From the NCBI RefSeq assembly GCF_002287375.1, contig NZ_NPOA01000007.1, forward strand, positions 186,001 to 250,000: a stretch of 64,000 nucleotides of DNA. The letters run 5' to 3'. Positions 1-8,435 of this stretch are shown piece by piece. This DNA is from Virgibacillus profundi. GTDB taxonomy: Bacteria; Bacillota; Bacilli; Bacillales; Amphibacillaceae. Made by a program: the position numbers and the translations under genes. The notes below the pieces were generated by a model. It was given only the letters and a program-made list of their open reading frames with translations, did no database searches and had not been told where the DNA came from. Each line of letters begins with the position of its first letter. Within the stretch, counting starts at the first letter, position 1.

Positions 1-551
1 ACCTGACCAACGTAAGGCTCCCCTCTGGCTTCTCCATAAACTGCATTTGCCAGTAATTGAATATCATTTTGTGAATAGCCCTGTGGTACATTTACGGATG
101 CTGTATTTGTGGTTTCAGCTTCTTCCCCACCTCCTGCGTCTCCAGTCTTATTTGGCACAGACTGCTTTTTATTATCCACCCCACCATAGTGTGTAAACTT
201 TCTCCCCTGTTTTATTTGTTCCTTCACATATTTCTCATCATAGTTACTTGCATCTACTAATTTTTGTTTTGTAGTTTGTCCGGCCAATCCATCTATTTCG
301 AGTCCGAATTCATACTGATAATTTCGTAGACCCCAGTAAGTTCCCCAGCCGAAAACACCATCTATCTTGCCATTATAAAACCCTAAATATTGTAATCTCG
401 CTTGTAGTTCAATGACATCGTCACCCACAGCGCCTTGCTGAATTACTTGTTCACTAAAGGCACTGACAGGTTTTGGCTGGTTTGATGCCTGAAGTCCTAT
501 GAACAAAAATATGATAATAATAAATAAAAGGAACAGCTTTTTATAGGTCAT
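1..551 (-). CDS. sleB: Spore cortex-lytic enzyme SleB (3' end outside window)
   Basis: Only the first 183 codons are present; the gene runs off the left edge. I translated it from the ATG at 551, preceded by a GGAGGA ribosome site. Residues 1-31 form a signal peptide ending near PVSA. Residues about 38-97 match a peptidoglycan-binding domain (LQYLGFYNGKIDGVFG). The last visible part opens the catalytic Hydrolase_2 domain with LANAVYGEARGEP, whose Glu residues are typical of lytic transglycosylases. SleB family enzymes degrade muramic-lactam cortex peptidoglycan during spore germination. Its partner ypeB would be expected just outside the window. The linker between the domains is rich in Gly, Glu and Thr. 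Confidence 0.93.
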   Translation of the reverse strand, partial: MTYKKLFLLFIIIIFLFIGLQASNQPKPVSAFSEQVIQQGAVGDDVIELQARLQYLGFYNGKIDGVFGWGTYWGLRNYQYEFGLEIDGLAGQTTKQKLVDASNYDEKYVKEQIKQGRKFTHYGGVDNKKQSVPNKTGDAGGGEEAETTNTASVNVPQGYSQNDIQLLANAVYGEARGEPYVGQ

Positions 552-683
552 ATTTTTTCCTCCTGCTTTTGCATTAATTTTCTGGAACATATTCAACTTG
601 TAATACCTATTTTTCGATTAAATGTCCTTTTTATTCACAAATATTGAATGTGTTTCTATAATTCAATGAAAAATGGACATAAA

Positions 684-715
684 AAAACCTCTGTATATTC
701 TGCTACAGAGGTTTT
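684..715 (-). terminator. Intrinsic terminator of prsW
   Basis: A 12-bp perfect inverted repeat (AAAACCTCTGTA at 684-695 and its complement at 704-715) has an 8-nt loop. On the minus strand it is followed by a T-run. It overlaps the prsW stop codon and separates prsW from sleB. Confidence 0.85.
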
Positions 716-1391
716 AGGCTTGTTGTTTTCTTTTTTGAAGAATAATATTGGAAGTAAGTTTATTTGCTGCTTTTACCCGGTGCAAGGCAAATACCCATAA
801 AGCTATCATGAAAGGTATTAACAAAAAAAGCCAATTGCTTGTAACGGTTTTTAGAATATAATTATAGGTTCCGTGAAGCAGATAGGGTAAAATAAAAGCC
901 AAGGCTATATTTCTTTTCTTATGGGATTTGCTTGTTTTTGCTTTTCCAAAATAATATCCCATGATCACAGCAAATAAAGCGTGTGAGGAGACTGGAAACA
1001 ACGCCCTTGAAAAAGCATATTCTATTCCATTGGTAAATAAATATAAAACATTTTCAACTGTTGCAAATCCTAAGCTGATTGCTACGGCATATACAATCCC
1101 ATCATAATGGGCATCGAATTCTGAATGATGATATATGGCATAAAGAAAAATAAACCATTTGAAAAATTCTTCTGTTAATGCTATGAGTAGAAAAGAGTCT
1201 ACAAAATTATTATTACTTAGTCCCTCAACAGAAAACGCATACTGAATGAACATAATTGGAAATACGAGAATCGTTCCAAATAAGAATGTTCTTATAATTA
1301 AGGGAAGCGGCTCGGTATATCGGTCTTTTAAATAGAAAAAAGACATTAATGCAAAAGCTGGGGCAATTCCAACTGATAAAATGCTAAACAT
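714..1391 (-). CDS. prsW: PrsW family intramembrane metalloprotease
   Basis: A 225-residue multi-pass membrane protein. It carries the PrsW signatures EEFFK at residues 74-78, FATVEN at 109-114 and SSHALFA with His137, which supply the glutamates and histidine of the proposed metal site. In B. subtilis PrsW makes the site-1 cut in the anti-sigma factor RsiW; RsiW is not encoded here, so the substrate is inferred. The gene lies between sleB and ansA, and the sleB-prsW neighbourhood is conserved in B. subtilis. Its start is 88 bp from the ansA start in a divergent arrangement, so the two probably share a promoter region. A strong terminator overlaps its stop. Confidence 0.92.
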   Translation of the reverse strand: MFSILSVGIAPAFALMSFFYLKDRYTEPLPLIIRTFLFGTILVFPIMFIQYAFSVEGLSNNNFVDSFLLIALTEEFFKWFIFLYAIYHHSEFDAHYDGIVYAVAISLGFATVENVLYLFTNGIEYAFSRALFPVSSHALFAVIMGYYFGKAKTSKSHKKRNIALAFILPYLLHGTYNYILKTVTSNWLFLLIPFMIALWVFALHRVKAANKLTSNIILQKRKQQA

Positions 1392-1479
1392 TGCTCAGGA
1401 CCCTCTTTCCAATTACGTTATGTTTATCGTATCATTAAGTACCATGGTTGAAAATAGCAAAAATAAAGCAGGTGAAAAA

Positions 1480-2451
1480 ATGAAAGATATTTTAATCATT
1501 CATACCGGTGGTACTATTTCCATGCTGGAGAATAAAGAAACTGGAGAAATCACTACAACAGGTAAACACCCATTAACCGATGCTCAATATTTTTATCAGA
1601 CATATGCCAATATTAATGAGATTTTTGAGTATGATCTGCCTTCCCCGCAGATAACTCCAAAACATATGCTGGGGTTAGCGAAACGAATTAAAGATGTTAT
1701 TTCCTCATATGATGGAATTGTTGTTACACATGGCACGGATACCCTGGAGGAAACTGCCTATTTTTTGAACTTGGTTCTTGAGACAGATAAACCAGTTATT
1801 TTAACCGGGGCCATGAGATCAAGCAATGAAATTGGCTCAGATGGATTATACAACTTAATTAGTTCTATTCGGGTAGCTGTTGAGGATGAAGCCTCCTACA
1901 AGGGTGTATTGGTCGTAATGAATGATGAAATACATACTGCCGGCAATGTAACAAAAACTTCCACAAATAATGTTGCAACATTTCAAAGCCCTCAATTTGG
2001 GCCAATCGGAATTATTACGAAAGATTCTATTATTTTTCATCATACAGTAATCTCACGCTATACCCATTCGGTAGAAAGCATATCTAAAAATGTTTTCTTG
2101 CTGAAAGCTTATGCTGGAATGGATCAACCAATCATCCACGCATTGCATCAGGCTAATCCGGATGGTTTAGTAATTGAAGGGTTAGGTCAGGGGAATTTAC
2201 CAAAAGAAGCTATTATACCTTTACAAAAAATACTGGATGACCAGATCCCTGTTGTACTTGTTTCAAGATGCTATCAGGGGATTGTACAACCAACCTATGG
2301 ATATGAAGGTGGGGGGCGACAGTTAAAGGAAATGGGAGTTATCTTTACGAATGGATTAACCGGCCCAAAGGCAAGAATTAAATTATTGATCGCACTGGAA
2401 AAAACAAAAGATTTTAGTTTACTGAAAAGAATTTTTGAAAAAGAACTATAA
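1480..2451 (+). CDS. ansA: L-asparaginase, type I (AnsA)
   Basis: Hydrolyses L-asparagine to aspartate and ammonia. The 323-residue protein has both active-site threonine motifs: TGGTIS at residues 9-14 and HGTDTLEE at 84-91. GAMRSSNEIGSDG follows at about residue 111. I chose the ATG at 1480 because it has an AGGTG ribosome site and gives the family N-terminus MKDILIIHTGGT. An in-frame ATG at 1381 would add a 33-residue tail overlapping prsW and is unlikely. There is no export signal, so a cytoplasmic enzyme is expected. The gene stands alone between the divergent prsW promoter region and repeat R1 copy 1. Confidence 0.93.
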   Translation: MKDILIIHTGGTISMLENKETGEITTTGKHPLTDAQYFYQTYANINEIFEYDLPSPQITPKHMLGLAKRIKDVISSYDGIVVTHGTDTLEETAYFLNLVLETDKPVILTGAMRSSNEIGSDGLYNLISSIRVAVEDEASYKGVLVVMNDEIHTAGNVTKTSTNNVATFQSPQFGPIGIITKDSIIFHHTVISRYTHSVESISKNVFLLKAYAGMDQPIIHALHQANPDGLVIEGLGQGNLPKEAIIPLQKILDDQIPVVLVSRCYQGIVQPTYGYEGGGRQLKEMGVIFTNGLTGPKARIKLLIALEKTKDFSLLKRIFEKEL

Positions 2452-2483
2452 CGGCTTCTTCTATAAAAAATGGTTTAAAAGAT

Positions 2484-3056
2484 TGGCACAGCGATTACTC
2501 GTCACACCAATAAGAAATATTGTTTTGTGACAAAAGATGTAAAAGACGACATAACTTTAGTCTGACTTCCTCCCATCCTTTAGAAAATGAGTGCTAATTC
2601 AGCGCTCCAGAAACACATTTCGCTTTCCGCGGGCGGCTGTTGAGCCTCCTCGTGCTACGCACTGTGGGGTCTCACCTATGCCTTTCCTCCCGCTGGAGTC
2701 TACATGTGTTTCCTCCGCTGGTATTCCGATTACTGCCGATGAACTGCTTAGTAATCAATATTTAAAACATCGAATTACCTCACCAGTTCGGGTGAGCGAA
2801 GGGCGGTGACTCCTGCGGGAACAGCACGTGTCCGAAGACCCCGCAGAGTGGTTTTCTCGAGGAGGCTAAGGCCGTGCCCGCGGAAAGCATCCGCCCGGAG
2901 CGATCCCGAACGGCGATTATAGAAAATACTTATAGCAAACAGTAGTTAGATCGTACTATTATGCTACTGCAAGGATTAAAAAGCAACAAATGATTTAGAT
3001 GGGGCGAGCAGTGCGCAGTCCCAGTATTTTGGTGGGGCGAACGAAGTGCAGTCCCA
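2484..3056. repeat. Repeat R1 copy 1 (inverted relative to the other copies)
   Basis: This GC-rich intergenic repeat fills the gap between convergent ansA and ypdA. It holds two homologous arms in inverted orientation. Arm A at about 2612-2720 contains GCTTTCCGCGGGCGGCTG and CTCCTCGTGCTACGCACTG. Arm B at about 2808-2920 contains CCCCGCAGAGTGG and CCGTGCCCGCGGAAAGC. The arms are joined by an AT-rich linker containing ATTACTGCCGATGAACTGC, also found in copy 2 but not in copies 3-6. Terminal modules face each other: GGCACAGCGATTACTCG at 2484-2500 and the complement of GGGACTGCACTTCGTTCGC near 3050. This is the only copy whose arm order is reversed in the window. The full-length reading frames inside it show no protein signal. 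Confidence 0.9.
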
Positions 3057-3080
3057 AAACTAACGAAAACAGCTTTAAAA

Positions 3081-3110
3081 AATGATAGCAGACTTTACTC
3101 TGCTATCATT
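3081..3110 (-). terminator. Intrinsic terminator of ypdA
   Basis: An 11-bp perfect stem AATGATAGCAG (3081-3091) pairs with 3100-3110. On the minus strand a run of six T residues follows. The ypdA stop codon lies in the loop. Confidence 0.85.
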
Positions 3111-4087
3111 TTACTTTTTTGGGTTATAGACTCAGCAATCGCCTGTCCATGAAAGCGTCCATTCTCAATAAATATTTTATTATTATTGTAGCCTGCTGCT
3201 ACTACGCCTGCTATATAAATACCTGAAATGTTTGTTTCAAATGTATTTTCATTATAGCGAGGGGCTCCATTCATTTTATCAATTTCTATTCCTATATTTT
3301 CAAGAAATAATAGATCTGGTTTGTAACCAGTCATTGCAAAAACAAAATCATTTTTGATTCTCATCGTTTCGCTATTATTTGTATAATAAAGCTCATTATT
3401 AGTTATTTTTGTAACTTGTGATTGAAAATGCATCTGCACAAGATCTTTTCTCACCAATGAATCAAACTCAGGAAGTATCCATGGTTTAATGCTTTTGGAA
3501 TACTCCTCACCACGATAAATCACCATTACACGTGCTCCAGCTTTATGAAGCTCCAACGTTGCATCAACAGCGGAGTTTTTTCCTCCGATAACAACAACAT
3601 CCTTGTTAAAGTAAGGATGCGGTTCCTTGAAATAATGCATTACTTTACTTAATTCTTCTCCAGGAATACCCAAGTAATTAGGCTGGTCATAGTACCCTGT
3701 TGCGATGATGACATGGTCTGCCTCATAATTACATATTTCGTGTGTGTTTTTTGACGTACGAACAAGAAACCCATTATTCTCGGGTTTAACCTCTATCACT
3801 TTTTCAAAAGTGTTAACACGCAGATTTTTACGCTCTGCCACAGCACGATAGTATGCTAAAGCCTGATTTCTTACCGGCTTTTGATTCTCTGTTATGAAGG
3901 GAACATCCCCGATCTCCAATTTCTCACTTGAACTAAAAAACATCTGATGGGTTGGAAAGTTATATATTGTATTTACAATATTTTCCTTTTCAATAATTAA
4001 TGGGTTCATGCCATGTTTTTGCAATTCAATCGCACATGACATACCACAAGGCCCCCCACCTATAATAATAACCTTTTCATTCTGCAC
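3095..4087 (-). CDS. ypdA: Bacillithiol disulfide reductase YpdA (Bdr)
   Basis: A 330-residue FAD/NAD(P)H-dependent oxidoreductase. The N-terminal dinucleotide fold contains GGGPCG at residues 10-15; Cys14 is the conserved cysteine important in characterised YpdA proteins. A second NAD(P)H-binding motif, VVIGGKNSAVDA, lies at about 165-176. The family reduces bacillithiol disulfide back to bacillithiol, recycling the thiol used by the bacilliredoxins BrxA and BrxB; a brxB gene sits at 63.5-63.9 kb in this window. The gene lies immediately downstream of gudB, as in B. subtilis, but gudB has its own terminator, so ypdA probably uses a separate promoter in the 4088-4270 gap. Confidence 0.92.
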   Translation of the reverse strand: MQNEKVIIIGGGPCGMSCAIELQKHGMNPLIIEKENIVNTIYNFPTHQMFFSSSEKLEIGDVPFITENQKPVRNQALAYYRAVAERKNLRVNTFEKVIEVKPENNGFLVRTSKNTHEICNYEADHVIIATGYYDQPNYLGIPGEELSKVMHYFKEPHPYFNKDVVVIGGKNSAVDATLELHKAGARVMVIYRGEEYSKSIKPWILPEFDSLVRKDLVQMHFQSQVTKITNNELYYTNNSETMRIKNDFVFAMTGYKPDLLFLENIGIEIDKMNGAPRYNENTFETNISGIYIAGVVAAGYNNNKIFIENGRFHGQAIAESITQKSKMIAE

Positions 4088-4124
4088 AATTATGCACTTC
4101 CTTTATCCTGCATTAGCTTTTACC

Positions 4125-4196
4125 CTAGCATTCGTCAAGTTTTAAGTGAATGCCTTAGTTGCACGTAGTCAGATAAGAACTCTCTCCTATCTGCCT
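4125..4196. repeat. Repeat R2 copy A: paired hairpins around CTTAGTTGCAC
   Basis: Located between gudB and ypdA. The first hairpin is GCATTC (4128-4133) with GAATGC (4148-4153), followed by CTTAGTTGCAC. The second hairpin is CAGATA (4170-4175) with TATCTG (4188-4193). The core ATGCCTTAGTTGCAC (4150-4164) recurs exactly at 17948-17962, where both flanking hairpins have different sequences but the same layout. Confidence 0.6.
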
Positions 4197-4208
4197 TAAT
4201 AAACATAC

Positions 4209-4251
4209 AAAAAAACTCTTATCCAACTATACATGATAAGAGTTTTTTTTT
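4209..4251 (-). terminator. Intrinsic terminator of gudB
   Basis: A stem of at least 15 bp (AAAAAAACTCTTATC at 4209-4223 with GATAAGAGTTTTTTT at 4235-4249) has a long T-run on the minus strand. It lies about 20 bp past the gudB stop. Confidence 0.9.
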
Positions 4252-4270
4252 CATTTGTTATGTTCTATTT

Positions 4271-5548
4271 TTAAACCCAACCACGGAATCTGGAGGCTTC
4301 AGCCATTTTTCTGACACCAACCATATATGCTGCCAATCTCATATCTACACGTCTAGTTTCAGCAGTTTCAAAAATAGTGTTAAATGACTTAATCATAATT
4401 TCATGTAATTTTTGATCAATATCTTCTTCTGACCAATAATACCCCTGGTTATTCTGTACCCACTCAAAATAAGAAACGGTTACACCACCAGCAGAAGCCA
4501 ATACGTCCGGAACTAAAAGAATTCCTCTTTCAGTTAGAATCTTAGTTCCTTCCATTGTAGTCGGGCCATTTGCCGCTTCTACAACGATGCTTGCTTTAAT
4601 ATTATGGGCATTTTCTTCAGTAATCTGGTTTTCTACTGCGGCTGGAACGATAATATCACAATCCAACTCGAGTAATTCCTTATTTGATATGGTGTTATTA
4701 AATAATTTTGTCACTGTTCCAAAACTATCTCTTCTATCGAGTAAATAATCAATATCCAGACCGTCCGGATCATGCAATGCTCCATATGCATCTGAAATTC
4801 CTACAATTTTTGCCCCGGCATCATGGAGGAATTTTGATAAAAAGCTACCGGCATTTCCAAACCCCTGTACAACAACACGGGCTCCTTTTACATCAATGCC
4901 TTTCTTCTTGGCAGCTTCATTAAGAACAATTGTAACACCTTTCGCAGTTGCAGATTCTCTTCCATGGGAACCACCAAGAACAATTGGTTTCCCTGTAATG
5001 AATCCTGGACTGTTAAATTCATCGATACGACTGTATTCATCCATCATCCATGCCATGATTTGTGAATTTGTAAATACATCCGGTGCAGGAATATCCTTCG
5101 TTGGTCCTACGATTTGGCTAATAGCACGCACATATCCCCGGCTAAGCCCTTCTAGCTCACGAAAAGACATTTCACGTGGATCACAAATTATTCCACCCTT
5201 ACCGCCACCATATGGCAAGTTAACAATACCAGCTTTTAAACTCATCCAAATGGACAATGCTTTTACTTCTTTTTCGGTTACATCCGGATGGAATCGAACC
5301 CCACCTTTAGTAGGTCCTACAGCATCATTATGCTGGGCGCGATAACCAGTGAAAATCTTTATTGATCCATCATCCATGCGTACAGGAATTCTTACTGTCA
5401 TCATTCTGATTGGATCTTTTAATAGCTCAAAAACTTCATCTGGGTATCCCAACTTTTCCAATGCAGTTTTTACAACAGTTCGTGTTGAACTTAACACATC
5501 CAGTTTATTATCTTCTTTGGTAGAATCTGCTGCTTTGTCGGCTACCAT
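4271..5548 (-). CDS. gudB: NAD-specific glutamate dehydrogenase (GudB/RocG type)
   Basis: Catalyses reversible oxidative deamination of glutamate to 2-oxoglutarate. The 425-residue protein has the family marks: GPTKGGVRFHP at 78-88, the catalytic-lysine loop PYGGGKGG at 112-119 and PAPDVFT at about 154. A C-terminal Rossmann domain carries VVQGFGNAGS. The laboratory B. subtilis gudB allele has a 9-bp duplication that repeats VKA and inactivates the enzyme; here VKA occurs once (95-97), so this copy should be active. Its position between ypdA and mecB matches gudB rather than rocG. The ATG at 5548 has a TAGGAGGT ribosome site. A sigma-A type promoter is visible upstream. Confidence 0.95.
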   Translation of the reverse strand: MVADKAADSTKEDNKLDVLSSTRTVVKTALEKLGYPDEVFELLKDPIRMMTVRIPVRMDDGSIKIFTGYRAQHNDAVGPTKGGVRFHPDVTEKEVKALSIWMSLKAGIVNLPYGGGKGGIICDPREMSFRELEGLSRGYVRAISQIVGPTKDIPAPDVFTNSQIMAWMMDEYSRIDEFNSPGFITGKPIVLGGSHGRESATAKGVTIVLNEAAKKKGIDVKGARVVVQGFGNAGSFLSKFLHDAGAKIVGISDAYGALHDPDGLDIDYLLDRRDSFGTVTKLFNNTISNKELLELDCDIIVPAAVENQITEENAHNIKASIVVEAANGPTTMEGTKILTERGILLVPDVLASAGGVTVSYFEWVQNNQGYYWSEEDIDQKLHEIMIKSFNTIFETAETRRVDMRLAAYMVGVRKMAEASRFRGWV

Positions 5549-5605
5549 GAATTTACCTCCTAGAATATCTCAATAATATTTTATAAATAGCTCTACTCAG
5601 TGATT

Positions 5606-5633
5606 AGTATACACTTTCATAAGAAATATGCAA
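5606..5633 (-). promoter_or_regulatory. Probable sigma-A promoter of gudB
   Basis: On the minus strand TTGCAT (5628-5633) and TATACT (5606-5611) are separated by 16 bp and lie about 60 bp upstream of the gudB start. The rest of the 297-bp gap to mecB holds no gene. A partial match to a CcpA site at 5671-5684 is too weak to call. Confidence 0.5.
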
Positions 5634-5845
5634 TAAAATAAATTCTTTCATCACAATATTATCTAAATAATGTAAACGATTCCTTTTTCCTATGACTTTA
5701 TCAGGTTTTCTAATATTTTCATTTTCTTTTAACGCTTGTTTATAGTTGATGATAATAAAGGTTCTCTCTCACCGAAAACTCCCCATAAGTAAGAAATTAT
5801 TCATCGATTGCACTTCTTTCCTGGCGAATAAATACTGATCAGGCT

Positions 5846-6430
5846 TTAGCTATAGTAAAAGTTATGAATAATTTGTTGGACTGCATTTCCCATAAAAATC
5901 ACTTTTCCATACTCTTTTAATCTATAGGAAGTGATAATACTGGGGTAGGAATACTCGGACATAACTGCAATAATATTTTCTTTATTTTTATTTACCAAAT
6001 CATCATCATTTAATAACATATAATAACGGCCATCCATATGATAAACCTGACCACCGTCAATGGATAATGCTGTTAAATAAGATGCTACCCGGATCACGTC
6101 TTCAAACTCTTCAAAGGAGAAAATTAGTTCTTTACTTTCATCCAAAGTAACTTTCATTTCAATGAAATCCTCATCCCAATTTATATTTTCATATTTTTGT
6201 GTAACGATAACATGCATCCCTTGTGCCTGCATCAAGTGCACTTGAACAAGCAGCATGCCATCTAATTCAAACCCTAATTCCGTACTAGCTTCATACATCA
6301 TATCACTAAACAGATTTTGGACACTTGACGCATCATGCCACAAATCTTCTTTTGTAAAACCACGTTCTATTAAATCATCAAATGTTAAAAAAATCGTGAA
6401 TTGATCATCGGACACTCTTTCAATACGCAT
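5846..6430 (-). CDS. mecB: MecA-family adaptor protein (MecB/YpbH)
   Basis: A 194-residue protein with the MecA N-terminus MRIERVSDDQFTIFLTFDDL and the C-terminal domain that binds ClpC. MecA-type adaptors deliver substrates to the ClpCP protease. B. subtilis has two: MecA, acting on ComK, and YpbH/MecB. The location between gudB and ypbG identifies this as the YpbH paralogue. The acidic centre (ENINWDEDF) is shorter than in MecA. The start is the ATG at 6430, with an AAAGGAGGA ribosome site 8 bp upstream. Confidence 0.88.
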   Translation of the reverse strand: MRIERVSDDQFTIFLTFDDLIERGFTKEDLWHDASSVQNLFSDMMYEASTELGFELDGMLLVQVHLMQAQGMHVIVTQKYENINWDEDFIEMKVTLDESKELIFSFEEFEDVIRVASYLTALSIDGGQVYHMDGRYYMLLNDDDLVNKNKENIIAVMSEYSYPSIITSYRLKEYGKVIFMGNAVQQIIHNFYYS

Positions 6431-6568
6431 ACAGTATCCTCCTTTTAAGAAACCATTTTATTTAAAAAAAGCTTATATATATCTTGTGAAAATAATAAAC
6501 ACAACAAAGTTATCTGCTCTTTATACACTATATGCATGAGGTGAAATTGTTGAACTGAACCTATACAT

Positions 6569-7342
6569 TTATTGTATATAATTTGAAAATGTAATGACAT
6601 GACACTCTGATTTTGTGCCTAATCGAAAAGGTAAAGTTGTATATCCATATCCTTCACTAACTAATTTGTTTGTATAACGTGATTTTTGAAAGCCGCCTCT
6701 TTCATATGGACCATACCCGAAAATACGTATTTGGCCTCCATGTGTATGTCCTGCAAGTACTGTATGTATACTGTTTTTTAGCATTGAGTCAAGCTCATCA
6801 AAAGCTTTTGGTGCATGTGTTGTTAAAATAAAATATTCTCCAGCTGCATCTTTCCTGGCTAGGTCGATTCTTGCTTCACTATATGTACAGCAATCCAAGC
6901 CTAATAAACTTATGGTTTCATTTCCTCTTACAATGTCTTTATGATTGTTCGCCAAAATCGTAACATTTTCCTCTAGTAGCATGGAATGAATTTTCTCAGG
7001 TTGCTCCTCATAGTCATTGTTTCCCCAAATGAAATAGATAGGAGCATTCCACCTTTTCAGTTTTTTTATATTTTCGCTTGTACGCTTTAGTGGCACTCCA
7101 TTTTCAGTTAAGTCACCACCAATAATGACTGCATCAATCGATTGCTTTATTGATTTTATTGTCGTTTCATTAATGTTTCTCCTATGGATATCCGATATGA
7201 AAAAAATCCGGAAATTATTAAAGTTTGACGGCAATCTTTCATCAAGTATTGTTCTATAATCAATCGTATCATGATGTGCTTTGAAAAACATGTAAATGAT
7301 AAGGAAAAACACAAAAATTAGTATTAAAATTATATAAACCAA
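6569..7342 (-). CDS. ypbG: Membrane-anchored metallophosphoesterase YpbG
   Basis: A 257-residue calcineurin-like phosphoesterase with one N-terminal membrane helix (about residues 2-20). The dimetal site motifs are all present: DIH at 51-53, GGD at 75-77, GNND at 107-110, His176 and GHTHGG at 198-203. The substrate is unknown; relatives include UDP-diacylglucosamine hydrolases and YkuE-like enzymes. Translation probably starts at TTG (7342), because AGGAGAGG stands 8 bp upstream and no ATG is nearby. It follows mecB as in B. subtilis. Confidence 0.85.
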   Translation of the reverse strand: MVYIILILIFVFFLIIYMFFKAHHDTIDYRTILDERLPSNFNNFRIFFISDIHRRNINETTIKSIKQSIDAVIIGGDLTENGVPLKRTSENIKKLKRWNAPIYFIWGNNDYEEQPEKIHSMLLEENVTILANNHKDIVRGNETISLLGLDCCTYSEARIDLARKDAAGEYFILTTHAPKAFDELDSMLKNSIHTVLAGHTHGGQIRIFGYGPYERGGFQKSRYTNKLVSEGYGYTTLPFRLGTKSECHVITFSNYIQ

Positions 7343-7491
7343 TCATAACCTCTCCTAAACTAACTAAACTAAGAATCCCTTATAAATTATATAATACATC
7401 TTATTTGATGAATAGGGATAACTTAAGGCGACATCTCATTTAATCGCCTGGGGACCTGAAGTCACATTTCAAAAAGCAATCTAAGAAGAAC

Positions 7492-7527
7492 AATAGCTAT
7501 GCAGAAAAGCGATTCTGCATAGCTATT
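7492..7527 (-). terminator. Hairpin at the end of the ypbE-like gene
   Basis: A 14-bp perfect stem AATAGCTATGCAGA (7492-7505) pairs with 7514-7527 and overlaps the stop codon. The minus-strand tail (GTTCTTCTT) is only moderately T-rich, so termination may be partial. Confidence 0.6.
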
Positions 7528-7858
7528 AAATATTAGAAAACATATCAATCATTTCTTCCCCGTAAAAATAATATGCCCCCACTCCAATACCTAAAAGGAG
7601 AATAATTACAAATAATAGACGAAGAAGTGGAATACTTATTTTTATATGGGTTCTTTTTAGCATCTTCCCATGTACTTCTTTTCTAGGGGGTAAATTCAAT
7701 ATATCTATATCTCTAACTTGTTCCATTTCAGCTTCTGATTCAGCTTCAGCTTCTGTTATTTGCTGTTCCTGAACTTCTTTTTCTCCCTGCTGAACCTCGT
7801 CCAATAGTTTACGCAGTTCTGTTGCTTGATTTTCATGCTGATCTGTTTTATTTTCCAA
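7526..7858 (-). CDS. Short YpbE-like membrane protein lacking a LysM domain
   Basis: A 110-residue protein with an acidic, Gln/Glu-rich cytoplasmic N-terminus (residues 1-50). It has a motif I associate with YpbE (DILNLPPRKEVH at 52-63), one membrane helix (about 78-97) and a 13-residue outer tail. B. subtilis YpbE is about twice as long and ends in a LysM domain, which is absent here. I chose the TTG at 7858 because GAGGTG lies 7 bp upstream; a GTG at 7873 has no ribosome site. With that start the gene begins 11 bp past the original ypbD stop, consistent with an operon. The function is unknown. Confidence 0.6.
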   Translation of the reverse strand: MENKTDQHENQATELRKLLDEVQQGEKEVQEQQITEAEAESEAEMEQVRDIDILNLPPRKEVHGKMLKRTHIKISIPLLRLLFVIILLLGIGVGAYYFYGEEMIDMFSNI

Positions 7859-7869
7859 TCGAAAGCACC

Positions 7870-8435
7870 TCACTTTTTAAAGCGAATAACTAATCCCAAT
7901 AAAAAATCTACAATAAAATGAGCAGTAATTGTGACAACCAAGTTTCCTGTGATTTCAAACAAATATCAATAAAAAAGCTTACAAAAAATATTGAGATCAG
8001 CATAACCGGCTTTTTAATATATCTGAAATGAATGAGTGCAAATAATACACTGGCAAACACATATCCAAAAGTTGTTTGGATCACGCCTCTGAATAATAAC
8101 TCCTCAGAGACAGCAACGATTAAAGAAATTGAAAAAATATATAATATAGATTGGTTGCTAAAAATTCTATCATTTATTCCATCATCATCATAGTATTTTT
8201 TCGGCAAACTATAAATTAATATCATATCAACAAAGACAATTAGCAAACCTGGAGTGAAGCCGTAAATGAGAATATCTTTTAGATCCCACTCAAAATAGAA
8301 CAACCATTCCCGTTGGCTATCGAAGAGAAATAGACTTAAAACAATACCTGCGAACAAAATTAATATTTGAGATAAAACGAGTTGCTTTTTTAATTCCTCA
8401 TCTGACATTTGTTTAATTAATTCACTTTGCTTCAT
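7870..8435 (-). pseudogene. ypbD: CPBP/CAAX-type membrane protease YpbD, frameshifted near its end
   Basis: The reading frame from 8435 encodes a membrane protein with the CPBP motif EELLFRGVIQ and ALIHFRY. It then leaves the family sequence at ICLKSQETW and stops at 7908 after 175 residues. The normal ending is intact in another frame: FEITGNLVV, then the third-motif segment AHFIVDFLLGLVIRF, stopping at 7870. Restoring one G in ATTGATATTTG (near 7966-7968) would give the expected IGYLFEITGN and rejoin the frames. The repaired gene would end 11 bp before the ypbE-like start. As read, the protein lacks the conserved histidine motif. The cause may be a real mutation or a sequencing error. It overlaps recS by 14 bp. 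Confidence 0.8.

Noticed and set aside
1381-1479. Upstream in-frame start for ansA
   Set aside because: It would overlap prsW and add residues absent from the family; the ATG at 1480 has a proper ribosome site.
2591-2809. Open reading frame inside R1 copy 1
   Set aside because: It reads through the repeat arms, whose sequence is constrained as inverted repeat rather than by codon use; the corresponding frames in other copies are broken.
4896-5345. 149-codon frame antisense to gudB
   Set aside because: It is the complement of a strongly conserved gene and has no ribosome site.
5671-5684. CcpA (cre) site upstream of gudB
   Set aside because: Only the first half (TGTAAACG) fits; the second half does not.
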